Assembly: GCA_018400565.1 (NCBI GenBank)
Contig: JAGYMP010000356.1
Location: forward strand, 1-11,679
Length of the DNA: 11,679 nt
Direction of reading: 5' to 3'
DNA from: Bacilli bacterium
GTDB taxonomy: Bacteria > Bacillota_I > Bacilli_A > Izemoplasmatales > Hujiaoplasmataceae
The notes beneath the pieces are model-generated. The model searched no databases and was not told the origin of the DNA. It worked only from the letters and a program-made list of their open reading frames with translations. The translations under genes and the position numbers were made by a program. Shown in pieces: positions 1 through 6,516 of this stretch (position 1 is the first letter of the stretch; each line of letters begins with the position of its first letter).

Positions 1-300
1 CCGGAGATGTGGACCGGGAAACGGTATGCGAATATTTTGGTTTCGGGTAAATTTCTCGATTATGTCGAGTTGGATAAGGATCACAGTTTTGTTTCGACGG
101 AAGTTTCGGATAAACTGGTTGGACAAAATTTGTTGGAACTTGACATCCGTTCACGTTTCAATGTCAATATCGTCGCTGTCAAACGTGACGATAAGATCAT
201 GATTCCGACTTCGAAGACACCGTTTGAGGAAAACGATCTTATTCTTTACATCGGTCATAATGATTCAATTCAGAAATTCACGAATTGGTTAAAAAAATAA
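1..300 (+). CDS. ktrA: KtrA/TrkA-type potassium uptake regulatory subunit, C-terminal part (5' end outside window)
   Basis: Cytoplasmic gating subunit of a Ktr/Trk potassium transporter; the whole protein normally has an N-terminal RCK_N nucleotide-binding domain and a C-terminal RCK_C domain. Only the C-terminal about 99 residues are present. The reading frame is open to base 1, and the two residues before the first ATG (Pro-Glu) fit the family's linker, so the ATG at 7 is internal and the true start lies upstream. Seen: a stretch like 'NILVSGKFLDYVEL', then 'LVGQNLLELDIRSRFNVNIVAVKR', then 'PFEENDLILYIGHNDSIQKF', which match the RCK_C pattern of Bacillus KtrA/KtrC in order. The gene ends in TAA just before a terminator, so it closes its own transcription unit. 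KtrA versus KtrC or TrkA cannot be separated from this fragment, so the symbol is tentative. Confidence 0.82.
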   Translation, partial: PEMWTGKRYANILVSGKFLDYVELDKDHSFVSTEVSDKLVGQNLLELDIRSRFNVNIVAVKRDDKIMIPTSKTPFEENDLILYIGHNDSIQKFTNWLKK

Positions 301-318
301 ACCGACATATATTAACAG

Positions 319-345
319 GAAGTTCGGATCATTGAACTTCTTTTT
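319..345 (+). terminator. Intrinsic terminator after the KtrA-like gene
   Basis: A 7-bp perfect stem (GAAGTTC 319-325 pairing with GAACTTC 334-340) with an 8-base loop is followed directly by five T residues. It lies 18 bases after the stop codon of the potassium-channel subunit and just ahead of the next promoter, so it separates two transcription units. Confidence 0.85.
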
Positions 346-346
346 G

Positions 347-374
347 TTTGCAAAAAAAGCAGTTTTCCTATGAT
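347..374 (+). promoter_or_regulatory. Predicted sigma-A promoter for the rdgB operon
   Basis: The -10 box TATGAT (369-374, five of six matches to consensus) lies 16 bases after a weak -35 TTTGCA (347-352). An overlapping alternative is the extended -10 TGATATACT (371-379), which has TTGCAA 20 bases upstream. Either gives a transcript start near 381-386, so the leader before rdgB would be only about 10-15 bases. The -35 starts two bases after the T-run of the preceding terminator. Confidence 0.55.
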
Positions 375-385
375 ATACTAGAGAT

Positions 386-391
386 GGTGAT
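386..391 (+). promoter_or_regulatory. Ribosome binding site deciding the rdgB start (GTG at 396)
   Basis: GGTGAT matches the 3' half of the full Shine-Dalgarno AAGGAGGTGAT and stands four bases before GTG 396. The same style of site is used elsewhere in the window: GGGTGAT three bases before the xseA ATG and AGGTGA five bases before the ATG at 1488. ATG 390 overlaps this site and so has none of its own. Confidence 0.5.
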
Positions 392-395
392 GAAT

Positions 396-986
396 GTGCG
401 AAAAATTTGTGTGGCGACATCGAATCAGGGAAAACTGAGAGAATATCAGGCGATGATGGAACCGCTTGGCATCACGGCAACCCATCCGACGGAAATGGGG
501 ATTGAAATGAATGTCGAAGAAACAGGAGCGACATTTTTTGAAAATGCACGCATCAAAGCACATGCTTACGCAAAAAAGACATCATTGCCCATTTTAGCAG
601 ATGATTCAGGATTAATGGTCGATGGTTTAAACGGTGCCCCCGGCATCAAATCAAAACGGCTCACGCCCGGTGAGGATGATGATGAAAACAATCGTGAGTT
701 GCTGCGACGCCTAAAAGATAAAACCAACCGTAAAGCACATTTTCATTGCAGTCTTGTATATTTGGATGAAAAAAACGATATGTATCATTTTGTCGGACGA
801 CTCGACGGCACGATTGCACAGGTTCCCCACGGGAAACACGGCTTCGGTTATGATCCTTTGTTCATCGTCGATGGAACAAATAAGACACTCGCCGATATGA
901 ATACCGAAGAGAAGAACAAACATACCCATCGGTTTCACGCTTTAAGACAGTGGCAGGTTTTTATGGGGTGGAACCCATGCAAATAA
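396..986 (+). CDS. rdgB: XTP/dITP diphosphatase (non-canonical purine NTP pyrophosphatase, HAM1/RdgB family)
   Basis: Hydrolyses dITP, XTP and ITP to monophosphates plus pyrophosphate in the cytosol, cleaning deaminated purines from the nucleotide pool. With the GTG start the protein has 196 residues, the usual length. Family motifs appear in order: SNQGK near the N-terminus (phosphate binding), FFENARIKA, the strongly conserved ADDSGL, GAPGIKS, GFGYDPLFI, and EEKNKHTHRFHAL, a variant of the usual 'EKNxxSHRxxAL' with Thr for Ser. Starts at TTG 348, ATG 384 and ATG 390 are also in frame. The first lies upstream of the predicted transcript start, and GTG 396 has the best-placed ribosome binding site and gives the normal N-terminus (Met-Arg-Lys-Ile). 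ATG 390 would add only two residues. It is first in a four-gene unit and overlaps the next gene by 10 bases, the same rdgB-ysnB pairing as in Bacillus (ysnA-ysnB). Confidence 0.93.
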   Translation: MRKICVATSNQGKLREYQAMMEPLGITATHPTEMGIEMNVEETGATFFENARIKAHAYAKKTSLPILADDSGLMVDGLNGAPGIKSKRLTPGEDDDENNRELLRRLKDKTNRKAHFHCSLVYLDEKNDMYHFVGRLDGTIAQVPHGKHGFGYDPLFIVDGTNKTLADMNTEEKNKHTHRFHALRQWQVFMGWNPCK

Positions 987-1495
987 TTATCATGAGTGAC
1001 AATCATCGCGATGAAGACATTGTGCGTGAGGTTTTGAAACAAAACCCACAGGCTGACCGGTACTATCTTCTCGGAGATTCCGAGATGCGCAAGCATGTCC
1101 TTGTGAATCTTGATGTCATCTCCGTCAAGGGGAATTATCCCTTTGAACCGAAATTGCCCAAAGAATTAATAATAACGATTGACGGCATTCGTGTGTTGAT
1201 GGTCCACGGTCACAAACAACACGTAAAAATAGGGATAGAACGGATAAAACAATATGCCTATGACAAAAAGTGTCAGCTTGTGCTTTTTGGGCATACCCAT
1301 AAATACAGAATTTATGACGCTGGTGACATGATCCTTGTCAACCCGGGATCATTGACCTTACCAAGGGGTCATTATGAAAAAACATATGCGAAAGCAACCA
1401 TCAATAAAAATCATATCAGGATTGAAATTTTTGACGTGGACAACCAAAAAATATTGAACAGTTTTGAAAAGATGTTAGGTGAAACCAATGGATGA
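977..1495 (+). CDS. ysnB: YfcE/YsnB-family metallophosphoesterase
   Basis: Small cytosolic calcineurin-like phosphoesterase of the MJ0936/YfcE group, known as a metal-dependent phosphodiesterase on model substrates; the natural substrate is unclear. The protein has 172 residues, normal for the group. Visible metal-site motifs are SDNH (Asp8, His10), LLGDSE (Asp34), KGN (Asn53), VHGH (His77, His79) and GHTH (His106, His108), with the family signature NPGSLTLPRG at about 122-131. Oddities: the usual 'SDSHG' is SDNHR, and the usual 'GNCD' is GNYP, so the Cys-Asp after the metal-binding Asn is replaced while the presumed metal ligands are kept. The start at ATG 977 is chosen because GGGGTGG stands six bases upstream; an in-frame GTG at 950 lacks such a site and would extend the protein past the conserved N-terminus. 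It overlaps rdgB by 10 bases and the next gene by 8, which suggests translational coupling. Confidence 0.88.
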   Translation: MQIIIMSDNHRDEDIVREVLKQNPQADRYYLLGDSEMRKHVLVNLDVISVKGNYPFEPKLPKELIITIDGIRVLMVHGHKQHVKIGIERIKQYAYDKKCQLVLFGHTHKYRIYDAGDMILVNPGSLTLPRGHYEKTYAKATINKNHIRIEIFDVDNQKILNSFEKMLGETNG

Positions 1496-4310
1496 AGAAA
1501 CCAAACGCCATGTGTTGGAAACAAATGAATATTCCGATGACAATTTGCAGGCAGCACTCGACATCAGGAATGAAGCAATGGAAAAAGCCGATGAGGATTT
1601 GATCGTAAAAGCCACGTTACAGGTATTTATGAATTACGAGTCGATGGAGGCTTACGAAGATGCCGTTCACATTGTCAATCAAGTGTTAAAGGATGACATC
1701 GTCAAAACCCACAATCATATGCTTAAGCTGATTGACAAGAAAATATCGCTTTTACTGAAAATCGAAGATTACACAGCCATGGAAAAAACACTGAAAGATC
1801 GTAAAAAATTGGTCGAGACCGATGAAAAAGCATATATCATGCAGAAATTTTACCAAGCTGTCACTTATGAGGGTTTGAAGCAATATAACGCGTCCATGCG
1901 TGTATTAAAGGATATCCCGGATACATTGAGCAATACGCAGTTGACAAGCAAGTATCTGAAGATGGGCATGCTGGCCTTAAAGACGGATGACGAAACCACA
2001 TTTGAAGAAGCCATCCGTAAAGTCCAGTTGTTTGATCCAAAGGAAAAGAATCCGATGATTCACCTTCTCAGAGCAGATGTCGCTTTAAAAAACAAACACT
2101 ATGACAAGGCAAAAAGCCATTACGAAACTTTCTTTTTGCGTTCAGGGTTAAAAAACCGTTATCTCGACCGCTATCTCCGTATATTGACACATGAAGGCGA
2201 TTTCGACGAAGCTCTTCGGTTTTTCAATGAAAAAGAACCTTCCGTTGCAAAAATGACGTCGATAAAATATAAAAAAGAATTTTATCTTGCCGGAAGAGAG
2301 TTGTCGATGCGGTTGAACAATGAGCGTCTGAGAACTTATTGTGAACGGCGCATTGCCGCTTATGATCGGACACTCGGCGAAGAAAACGTCTTCAAAACGG
2401 ACATCCAACCCGTGATTAACGCAACACGTGATGTGAGTCGTTTTGAGTCCGAGCGTGAATTGTTGCGGATTGCCGCACACACGTTTTGTATGTTAATCGA
2501 TCCCGTTCGGTTTGCATACATTCGTTCAGAGTCCGATAATCTCATTGTTCTTCAACACAACAAGGGTTTGTTGTTGGAACAAGACATGGACGACAGCGAT
2601 GATCAAGCTCAGTTATACCGCGCAATTATAAAAACAAAGAAAAAAGAAATTGTTTGGACATCACCTGAGAACACGCTGGGCGTTGCACCGATTGTATTTG
2701 CCGCAGACCTGTCAACCGACGGCGACGATCGGTTTTACTGTGTTGTCGTCGATGACAACAAGAACGGATTCACACAAACCATCGATGCATGTCGCATGTT
2801 TGCCGGCATCATGCAAGACAAGCGTGCCCATTACCGCAGGTATCACCGTCAATACAGACAAAATGAGATTCTTCTCAAATTTCTCAATGAAGACGATATC
2901 GCCATGCTTAAAGTCATTCCCCGCGGTTTGATGGTGTTGAATAAGGCGCCGTCACTTCCCTTTGGTGATCAAAAAGCGGTCCTTTCGGTTGATTCTTTCA
3001 TGGACTGGTTCATCAAACCGACTTATTTTGATGCGTTGTTTAAAGACTCACCGCATGTTTTACGCACCAAAGACAAAAAAACCATCAAATTGAATGCGGT
3101 GAAAAAGGACGAGGATGCTTTTCTTTTCATTGAAGATATCACCGAGACCACCTTGGAGAAGAAAGAAGAACGTAGTCTGACACATAATAATTGGTTTTTA
3201 AATGCACCCGGGCTGGGCGCTTTTCAAAATGATTTCATCAACATGAAACCGAATTTTTCCGTTGTGGAAGTATCCTTTCATATTCATTCCAAGATTGGTT
3301 TGTTGTCCGATGGCAAACAGAATGTCAAAGACGCGATCAATGATATGTTTGATGCGGTTGCTCGTCGTCATCTCCGTGGCATTTATGCAAACAGCGTCAA
3401 TGATTGGATTGTCTTGTTGAGAACGACCGACAAGCGTGTCCTAAAACGTATCAAGCGCGATATCAAAAACCACTTGATTGACACACTGGGGGTGTCCGTC
3501 GTCCGCATCGACGATGCAATCATCCGCTCAAACCAAGCGCGAAGTGATTTCAAAAACAAACTCCCACGCTGGCAGACACGCATGTATGACTCGTTCGCAC
3601 CGGATCCTGAACATCTTGCTTTGGCAGAGACTGTTCTCACAAACATCGATGAAATGATTGAAACGAATGACGTTCCCGTTGAACAAACTTCTGCCGGATC
3701 CTGGCGCGGTAAAACCGTCAATGCATGGTTGTTTCAGATCAGAGAAGATGCATTATTGGCGCCCTTGCAAATCTACGATGATTTGATTGTGGGACAATTG
3801 CGCAAAAAAGCATTTGATCATGCATTCATTCAAAGTGTGATATCAATATTGGAGAAAACCAGGGATGTCATCCCTGCTTATTTGTTCATTCCCATTTATC
3901 AATCCGTATCATCAGATGCATTTATAAATGCGGATTTAAATCGTTTGTTCCGCAAGAAAGTGTTCAAAGAAACGACGATCGTTTTTGTTCTGGACGGGCG
4001 TTTTCACGATAAAACCGATTTACAAGCAATATCCGATAGCGATACGGATATGCTTTGGGCCGGTCAACATCTGATTGATTCGTATGCACCACCAAAACAA
4101 AAAGCATGGTTTAACGCACTGGATTTTGTGCTTGTCGATGAAAACGAAATCGATTATCTCTTTCCGGGCGATTCCGATGACACGGTTTATATCTTTTCTC
4201 ATGGTAAACAGACTTTAAAGAAATCCATATTGGAAACACATCACATCGCATGGGTGAGTGGACGTTTTTGGTTGAAAGGGGAAGATGACAGCGATGCACG
4301 ACAAAAATGA
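1488..4310 (+). CDS. Large multidomain protein: TPR repeats, GAF-like and PAS-like regions, degenerate GGDEF-EAL C-terminus
   Basis: No close named homologue recognised; 940 residues, no signal peptide or membrane segment seen, so probably cytosolic. Residues 1-300 are helical TPR-like repeats (clear unit 'ALKNKHYDKAKSHYETFF'). About 313-455 looks like a GAF domain followed by a charged helix (440-468). About 471-560 looks like a PAS domain ending in 'FIEDITETTLEKKEE'. About 563-705 fits a GGDEF fold, but the signature is SVNDW (636-640) before 'IVLL', so catalytic Gly-Gly-Asp-Glu is lost. About 715-935 fits an EAL fold, with AWL (746-748) where EAL is expected, LIDSY (862-866) for the 'DDFGT' stretch, and LVD (882-884) for 'KID'. 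Both enzyme domains therefore look inactive. It may be a c-di-GMP receptor, scaffold or other signal sensor; this is inference from pattern. Start ATG 1488 follows AGGTGA by five bases; the in-frame GTG 1479 has no such site. It overlaps the alpha-glucosidase gene by 26 bases. Confidence 0.7.
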   Translation: MDEETKRHVLETNEYSDDNLQAALDIRNEAMEKADEDLIVKATLQVFMNYESMEAYEDAVHIVNQVLKDDIVKTHNHMLKLIDKKISLLLKIEDYTAMEKTLKDRKKLVETDEKAYIMQKFYQAVTYEGLKQYNASMRVLKDIPDTLSNTQLTSKYLKMGMLALKTDDETTFEEAIRKVQLFDPKEKNPMIHLLRADVALKNKHYDKAKSHYETFFLRSGLKNRYLDRYLRILTHEGDFDEALRFFNEKEPSVAKMTSIKYKKEFYLAGRELSMRLNNERLRTYCERRIAAYDRTLGEENVFKTDIQPVINATRDVSRFESERELLRIAAHTFCMLIDPVRFAYIRSESDNLIVLQHNKGLLLEQDMDDSDDQAQLYRAIIKTKKKEIVWTSPENTLGVAPIVFAADLSTDGDDRFYCVVVDDNKNGFTQTIDACRMFAGIMQDKRAHYRRYHRQYRQNEILLKFLNEDDIAMLKVIPRGLMVLNKAPSLPFGDQKAVLSVDSFMDWFIKPTYFDALFKDSPHVLRTKDKKTIKLNAVKKDEDAFLFIEDITETTLEKKEERSLTHNNWFLNAPGLGAFQNDFINMKPNFSVVEVSFHIHSKIGLLSDGKQNVKDAINDMFDAVARRHLRGIYANSVNDWIVLLRTTDKRVLKRIKRDIKNHLIDTLGVSVVRIDDAIIRSNQARSDFKNKLPRWQTRMYDSFAPDPEHLALAETVLTNIDEMIETNDVPVEQTSAGSWRGKTVNAWLFQIREDALLAPLQIYDDLIVGQLRKKAFDHAFIQSVISILEKTRDVIPAYLFIPIYQSVSSDAFINADLNRLFRKKVFKETTIVFVLDGRFHDKTDLQAISDSDTDMLWAGQHLIDSYAPPKQKAWFNALDFVLVDENEIDYLFPGDSDDTVYIFSHGKQTLKKSILETHHIAWVSGRFWLKGEDDSDARQK

Positions 4311-6000
4311 GACATGGTGGCAAAACGCCATCATCTATCAAATTTACCTCAGAAGTTTCAAGGACTCGAACGATGACGGGATCGGTGATCTCGAAGGTGT
4401 TATTGAAAAAATCCCCTATTTGACTGATCTGGGTGTCGATGCTTTATGGATTTCACCCCATTACGATTCGCCCATGGATGATTTTGGATATGATGTCCGG
4501 AATTTCAAAGAAGTGAGTGATGATTACGGCACACTGAAATCCTTTAAGCATTTGCTGAGAGAAGCACACGATAACAATATCAGAATTATGACGGATTTGG
4601 TGTTGAACCACACATCGGATGAACATGGTTGGTTTCAGGCCGCAAGAGATCCCGGCCATCCCGATCATGCCAGGTATCATGATTATTATATCTGGCATAA
4701 ACCAAAATACGATCAGGACGGGAAACGGATGCGGCCGACGCGGTGGATCGGTTGGTTCGGTAATCCCGCTTGGTCTTATAACGAAGCGACAGATGAATAT
4801 TACCTGCATATTTTCAGTGAGAAAATGCCGGATTTGAATTGGCGCAATCTATCCATGCGCGAGGACATGAAAGCCATCATCCGTTTTTGGTTGGATATGG
4901 GTGTCGACGGTTTTCGGGTCGATGCTTCGAATCATCTGGAGAAGAATTGGGCGTTTCCCGATACTTACCCCGGATATGAGCATTTTTCGTCATTGCCGAA
5001 ACACCATGCTTATTTACGCGAGCTTTACGATGATGTGTTTTCCGATTACGATTGTTTGTTGATGGGCGAAAGCGGGGGAGCCACCGAAGAAGAAGCGTTG
5101 CAGTATGTGGCTTTTGACAGCCGCGAGTTTGATCTTTTATTGCACTTTGGGCATTGTTGGGCCGACACCGACGAATCTGATCATCGATTAAGCGGCAAAT
5201 GGGCCATGGGCGAGTTGGATGTATCGAAAATCAAAGAGAGTTTTGTACATTGGTATCAGATCTTGGAAGGCAAAGGCTGGAATCTCATGTATTGGCATAA
5301 CCATGACCATCCGAGGATTGTCAGCCATTACGGCGATGACAAGATATACCGGCAACGTTCAGCTAAAACATTGGCTTATCTTCTGTGTTATTTGCGCGGG
5401 ACACTCATGGTCTATCAAGGCGAGGAACTCGGCATGACAAATGTGCGGTATGAATCAATCGACGAGTTTCGCGACGTTGAGGTGTTCACCGAATATAACA
5501 ATATGCTTGATGCCGGTTTGACTGAAGAGAACGCATTTTCTATCATCCGCGAACGATCCCGCGACAACGCACGTTCACCGATGCAATGGAATGATGATGA
5601 ACACGGCGGATTTTCCACAGTGAATCCTTGGATGAAGACGAACACGAATTATCGTGATATCAATGTCAAAAAAGAAAAAAAAGATCCCGACTCCGTTTTA
5701 AACACTTATCAGCAGCTTATAAGATCCCGGAAGAAAGATCGATCCATCGCCAAGGGGCATGTCCGTTTCGTTGAAGCAGGAGATAAAAACCATATCACAT
5801 ATACCAACCAAACGATGAACGGGATGTATCTCATCAGCGGCAATCTCAGCGAAAAAGAAAAAGAAGTTGACTTGGGTGATCTCAATCTTAATCAGTTCAA
5901 AGTCCTTCATAACAGCGCGGACGGTATCCATACGGGCAACAACAAGCTTCGGTTGAAACCATATCAAGGTGTGGTTTTTTATAAAGCCGTTAATCCGTGA
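4285..6000 (+). CDS. GH13 alpha-glucosidase (oligo-1,6-glucosidase/maltase type)
   Basis: Intracellular exo-acting alpha-glucosidase releasing glucose from short maltose- or isomaltose-type oligosaccharides; 571 residues, usual for the GH13 oligo-1,6-glucosidase/trehalose-6-phosphate hydrolase group, with no signal peptide. Seen: the N-terminal 'WWQNAIIYQIYLRSF' and calcium-type loop 'DSNDDGIGD'; region I DLVLNH (104-109); nucleophile Asp213 in GFRVDAS; acid/base Glu262 in LLMGESGG; transition-state Asp341 in HNHDHP; and 'RDNARSPMQWNDDEHGGFS'. The residue after the nucleophile is Ala214. In studied Bacillus/Geobacillus relatives, Val here goes with alpha-1,6 preference and Ala or Thr with alpha-1,4, so a maltase-like preference is inferred. 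Trehalose-6-phosphate hydrolase usually has 'FRFDV' here and is less likely. ATG 4285 has AGGGG three bases upstream; ATG 4294 (12 bases away) is the alternative. Last gene of its unit, followed by a terminator. No sugar transporter or regulator lies beside it. Confidence 0.92.
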   Translation: MTAMHDKNETWWQNAIIYQIYLRSFKDSNDDGIGDLEGVIEKIPYLTDLGVDALWISPHYDSPMDDFGYDVRNFKEVSDDYGTLKSFKHLLREAHDNNIRIMTDLVLNHTSDEHGWFQAARDPGHPDHARYHDYYIWHKPKYDQDGKRMRPTRWIGWFGNPAWSYNEATDEYYLHIFSEKMPDLNWRNLSMREDMKAIIRFWLDMGVDGFRVDASNHLEKNWAFPDTYPGYEHFSSLPKHHAYLRELYDDVFSDYDCLLMGESGGATEEEALQYVAFDSREFDLLLHFGHCWADTDESDHRLSGKWAMGELDVSKIKESFVHWYQILEGKGWNLMYWHNHDHPRIVSHYGDDKIYRQRSAKTLAYLLCYLRGTLMVYQGEELGMTNVRYESIDEFRDVEVFTEYNNMLDAGLTEENAFSIIRERSRDNARSPMQWNDDEHGGFSTVNPWMKTNTNYRDINVKKEKKDPDSVLNTYQQLIRSRKKDRSIAKGHVRFVEAGDKNHITYTNQTMNGMYLISGNLSEKEKEVDLGDLNLNQFKVLHNSADGIHTGNNKLRLKPYQGVVFYKAVNP

Positions 6001-6019
6001 AGCGTGAATCATGATGATT

Positions 6020-6042
6020 AAACGCCGAAACCGGCGTTTTTT
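6020..6042 (+). terminator. Intrinsic terminator after the alpha-glucosidase gene
   Basis: An 8-bp stem (AAACGCCG 6020-6027 with CGGCGTTT 6032-6039) closes a 4-base AAAC loop, and the T-run continues to 6042. It lies 19 bases after the alpha-glucosidase stop and ends the rdgB-to-glucosidase unit. Confidence 0.9.
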
Positions 6043-6067
6043 ATCAAACGGTTATTCCGCTTAAGAC

Positions 6068-6101
6068 TTTTTATTTCACCATGATTATGGTAAAATAAAA
6101 A
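6068..6101. repeat. 15+15 bp near-perfect palindrome over the nusB promoter (possible operator)
   Basis: The left arm TTTTTATTTCACCAT (6068-6082) and right arm ATGGTAAAATAAAAA (6087-6101) are reverse complements at 14 of 15 positions, around a GATT centre (6083-6086). The right arm contains the predicted -10 box and the transcript start is expected just after it, so the palindrome is mostly in DNA that is not transcribed. That favours an operator over an RNA hairpin. The A/T-rich outer arms could partly be chance; the ACCAT-N4-ATGGT core is the specific part. Confidence 0.6.
6088..6096 (+). promoter_or_regulatory. Predicted extended -10 promoter for nusB-xseA-xseB-dxs-recN
   Basis: TGG followed by TAAAAT (6091-6096) gives an extended -10 (TGn plus five of six -10 matches). 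No good -35 is seen at 17-18 bases upstream; that region is T-rich. Transcription would start near 6103, giving a leader of about 20 bases before nusB. It lies inside the palindrome at 6068-6101. Confidence 0.55.
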
Positions 6102-6125
6102 AGAACGCAGAAAGAGAAACGGGCG

Positions 6126-6512
6126 ATGTTTATGACACGTTCTGAACAACGTGAAAAATTAGTCAAAGCACTTTATGCAATCGACATGAGCGGTGATCCC
6201 GATATGGATGATTTTACCGATGAGATGGTTAATCTGATTGAGGACGTCAAAACGAAAATGGATGACATCGATCGCATCATATCCGAAAATCTGGTCAATT
6301 GGACCATCGACCGCCTGAATTATGTCGATAAGGCAATTATCCGATTTGCCGTCTATGAAATGGAATATCGGGATATTCCCGCCGAAATCGCCATTGATGA
6401 AGCGCTTAACCTGACAAAAAAATATTCAAACCTTGATGATGACAAGGCACGAAAATTCAATAACAAACTTTTGGATACGATCAAGAAGAATCTTGAAGGA
6501 AAACGCGGGTGA
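6126..6512 (+). CDS. nusB: Transcription antitermination factor NusB
   Basis: All-helical RNA-binding protein that, with NusE (ribosomal protein S10), binds boxA RNA and joins the antitermination complex on rRNA operons. The 128 residues match the short bacterial form (about 130-140). Seen: N-terminal 'SEQREKLVKALYAIDM', Trp59 in 'NWTIDRLNYVDKAIIRFAVYEM', then 'IPAEIAIDEALNLTKKYS' (84-101) and 'KFNNKLLD' (110-117), where the family usually reads 'KFVNGVLD'. The substituted Val and Gly are within normal drift. ATG 6126 and ATG 6132 are both possible; neither has a strong Shine-Dalgarno, GGG at 6121-6123 suiting 6132 slightly better. First gene of the second unit. xseA starts four bases after its stop; in Bacillus folD lies between them. 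Confidence 0.93.
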   Translation: MFMTRSEQREKLVKALYAIDMSGDPDMDDFTDEMVNLIEDVKTKMDDIDRIISENLVNWTIDRLNYVDKAIIRFAVYEMEYRDIPAEIAIDEALNLTKKYSNLDDDKARKFNNKLLDTIKKNLEGKRG

Positions 6513-6516
6513 TTGC

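Noticed and set aside
1..300. A complete 97-residue protein beginning at ATG 7
   Set aside because: The frame is open to the window edge and residues before the ATG match the KtrA-type linker, so this is the end of a longer gene.
950..976. Longer ysnB start at GTG 950
   Set aside because: The added residues precede the conserved first strand of the fold and lack a ribosome binding site, while ATG 977 has GGGGTGG at a suitable distance.
2148..2480. Minus-strand open frames opposite the 940-residue gene (also 3383-3721)
   Set aside because: No motif and no ribosome binding site, and the + strand frame is continuous with clear domain patterns.
6001..6125. A riboswitch or T-box in the nusB leader
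   Set aside because: The predicted transcript leader is only about 20 bases and the hairpin further upstream is the terminator of the previous unit.
6433..6516. Longer xseA start at ATG 6433
   Set aside because: It would run through the conserved end of nusB; the ATG at 6517 has a good ribosome binding site and gives the normal XseA N-terminus.
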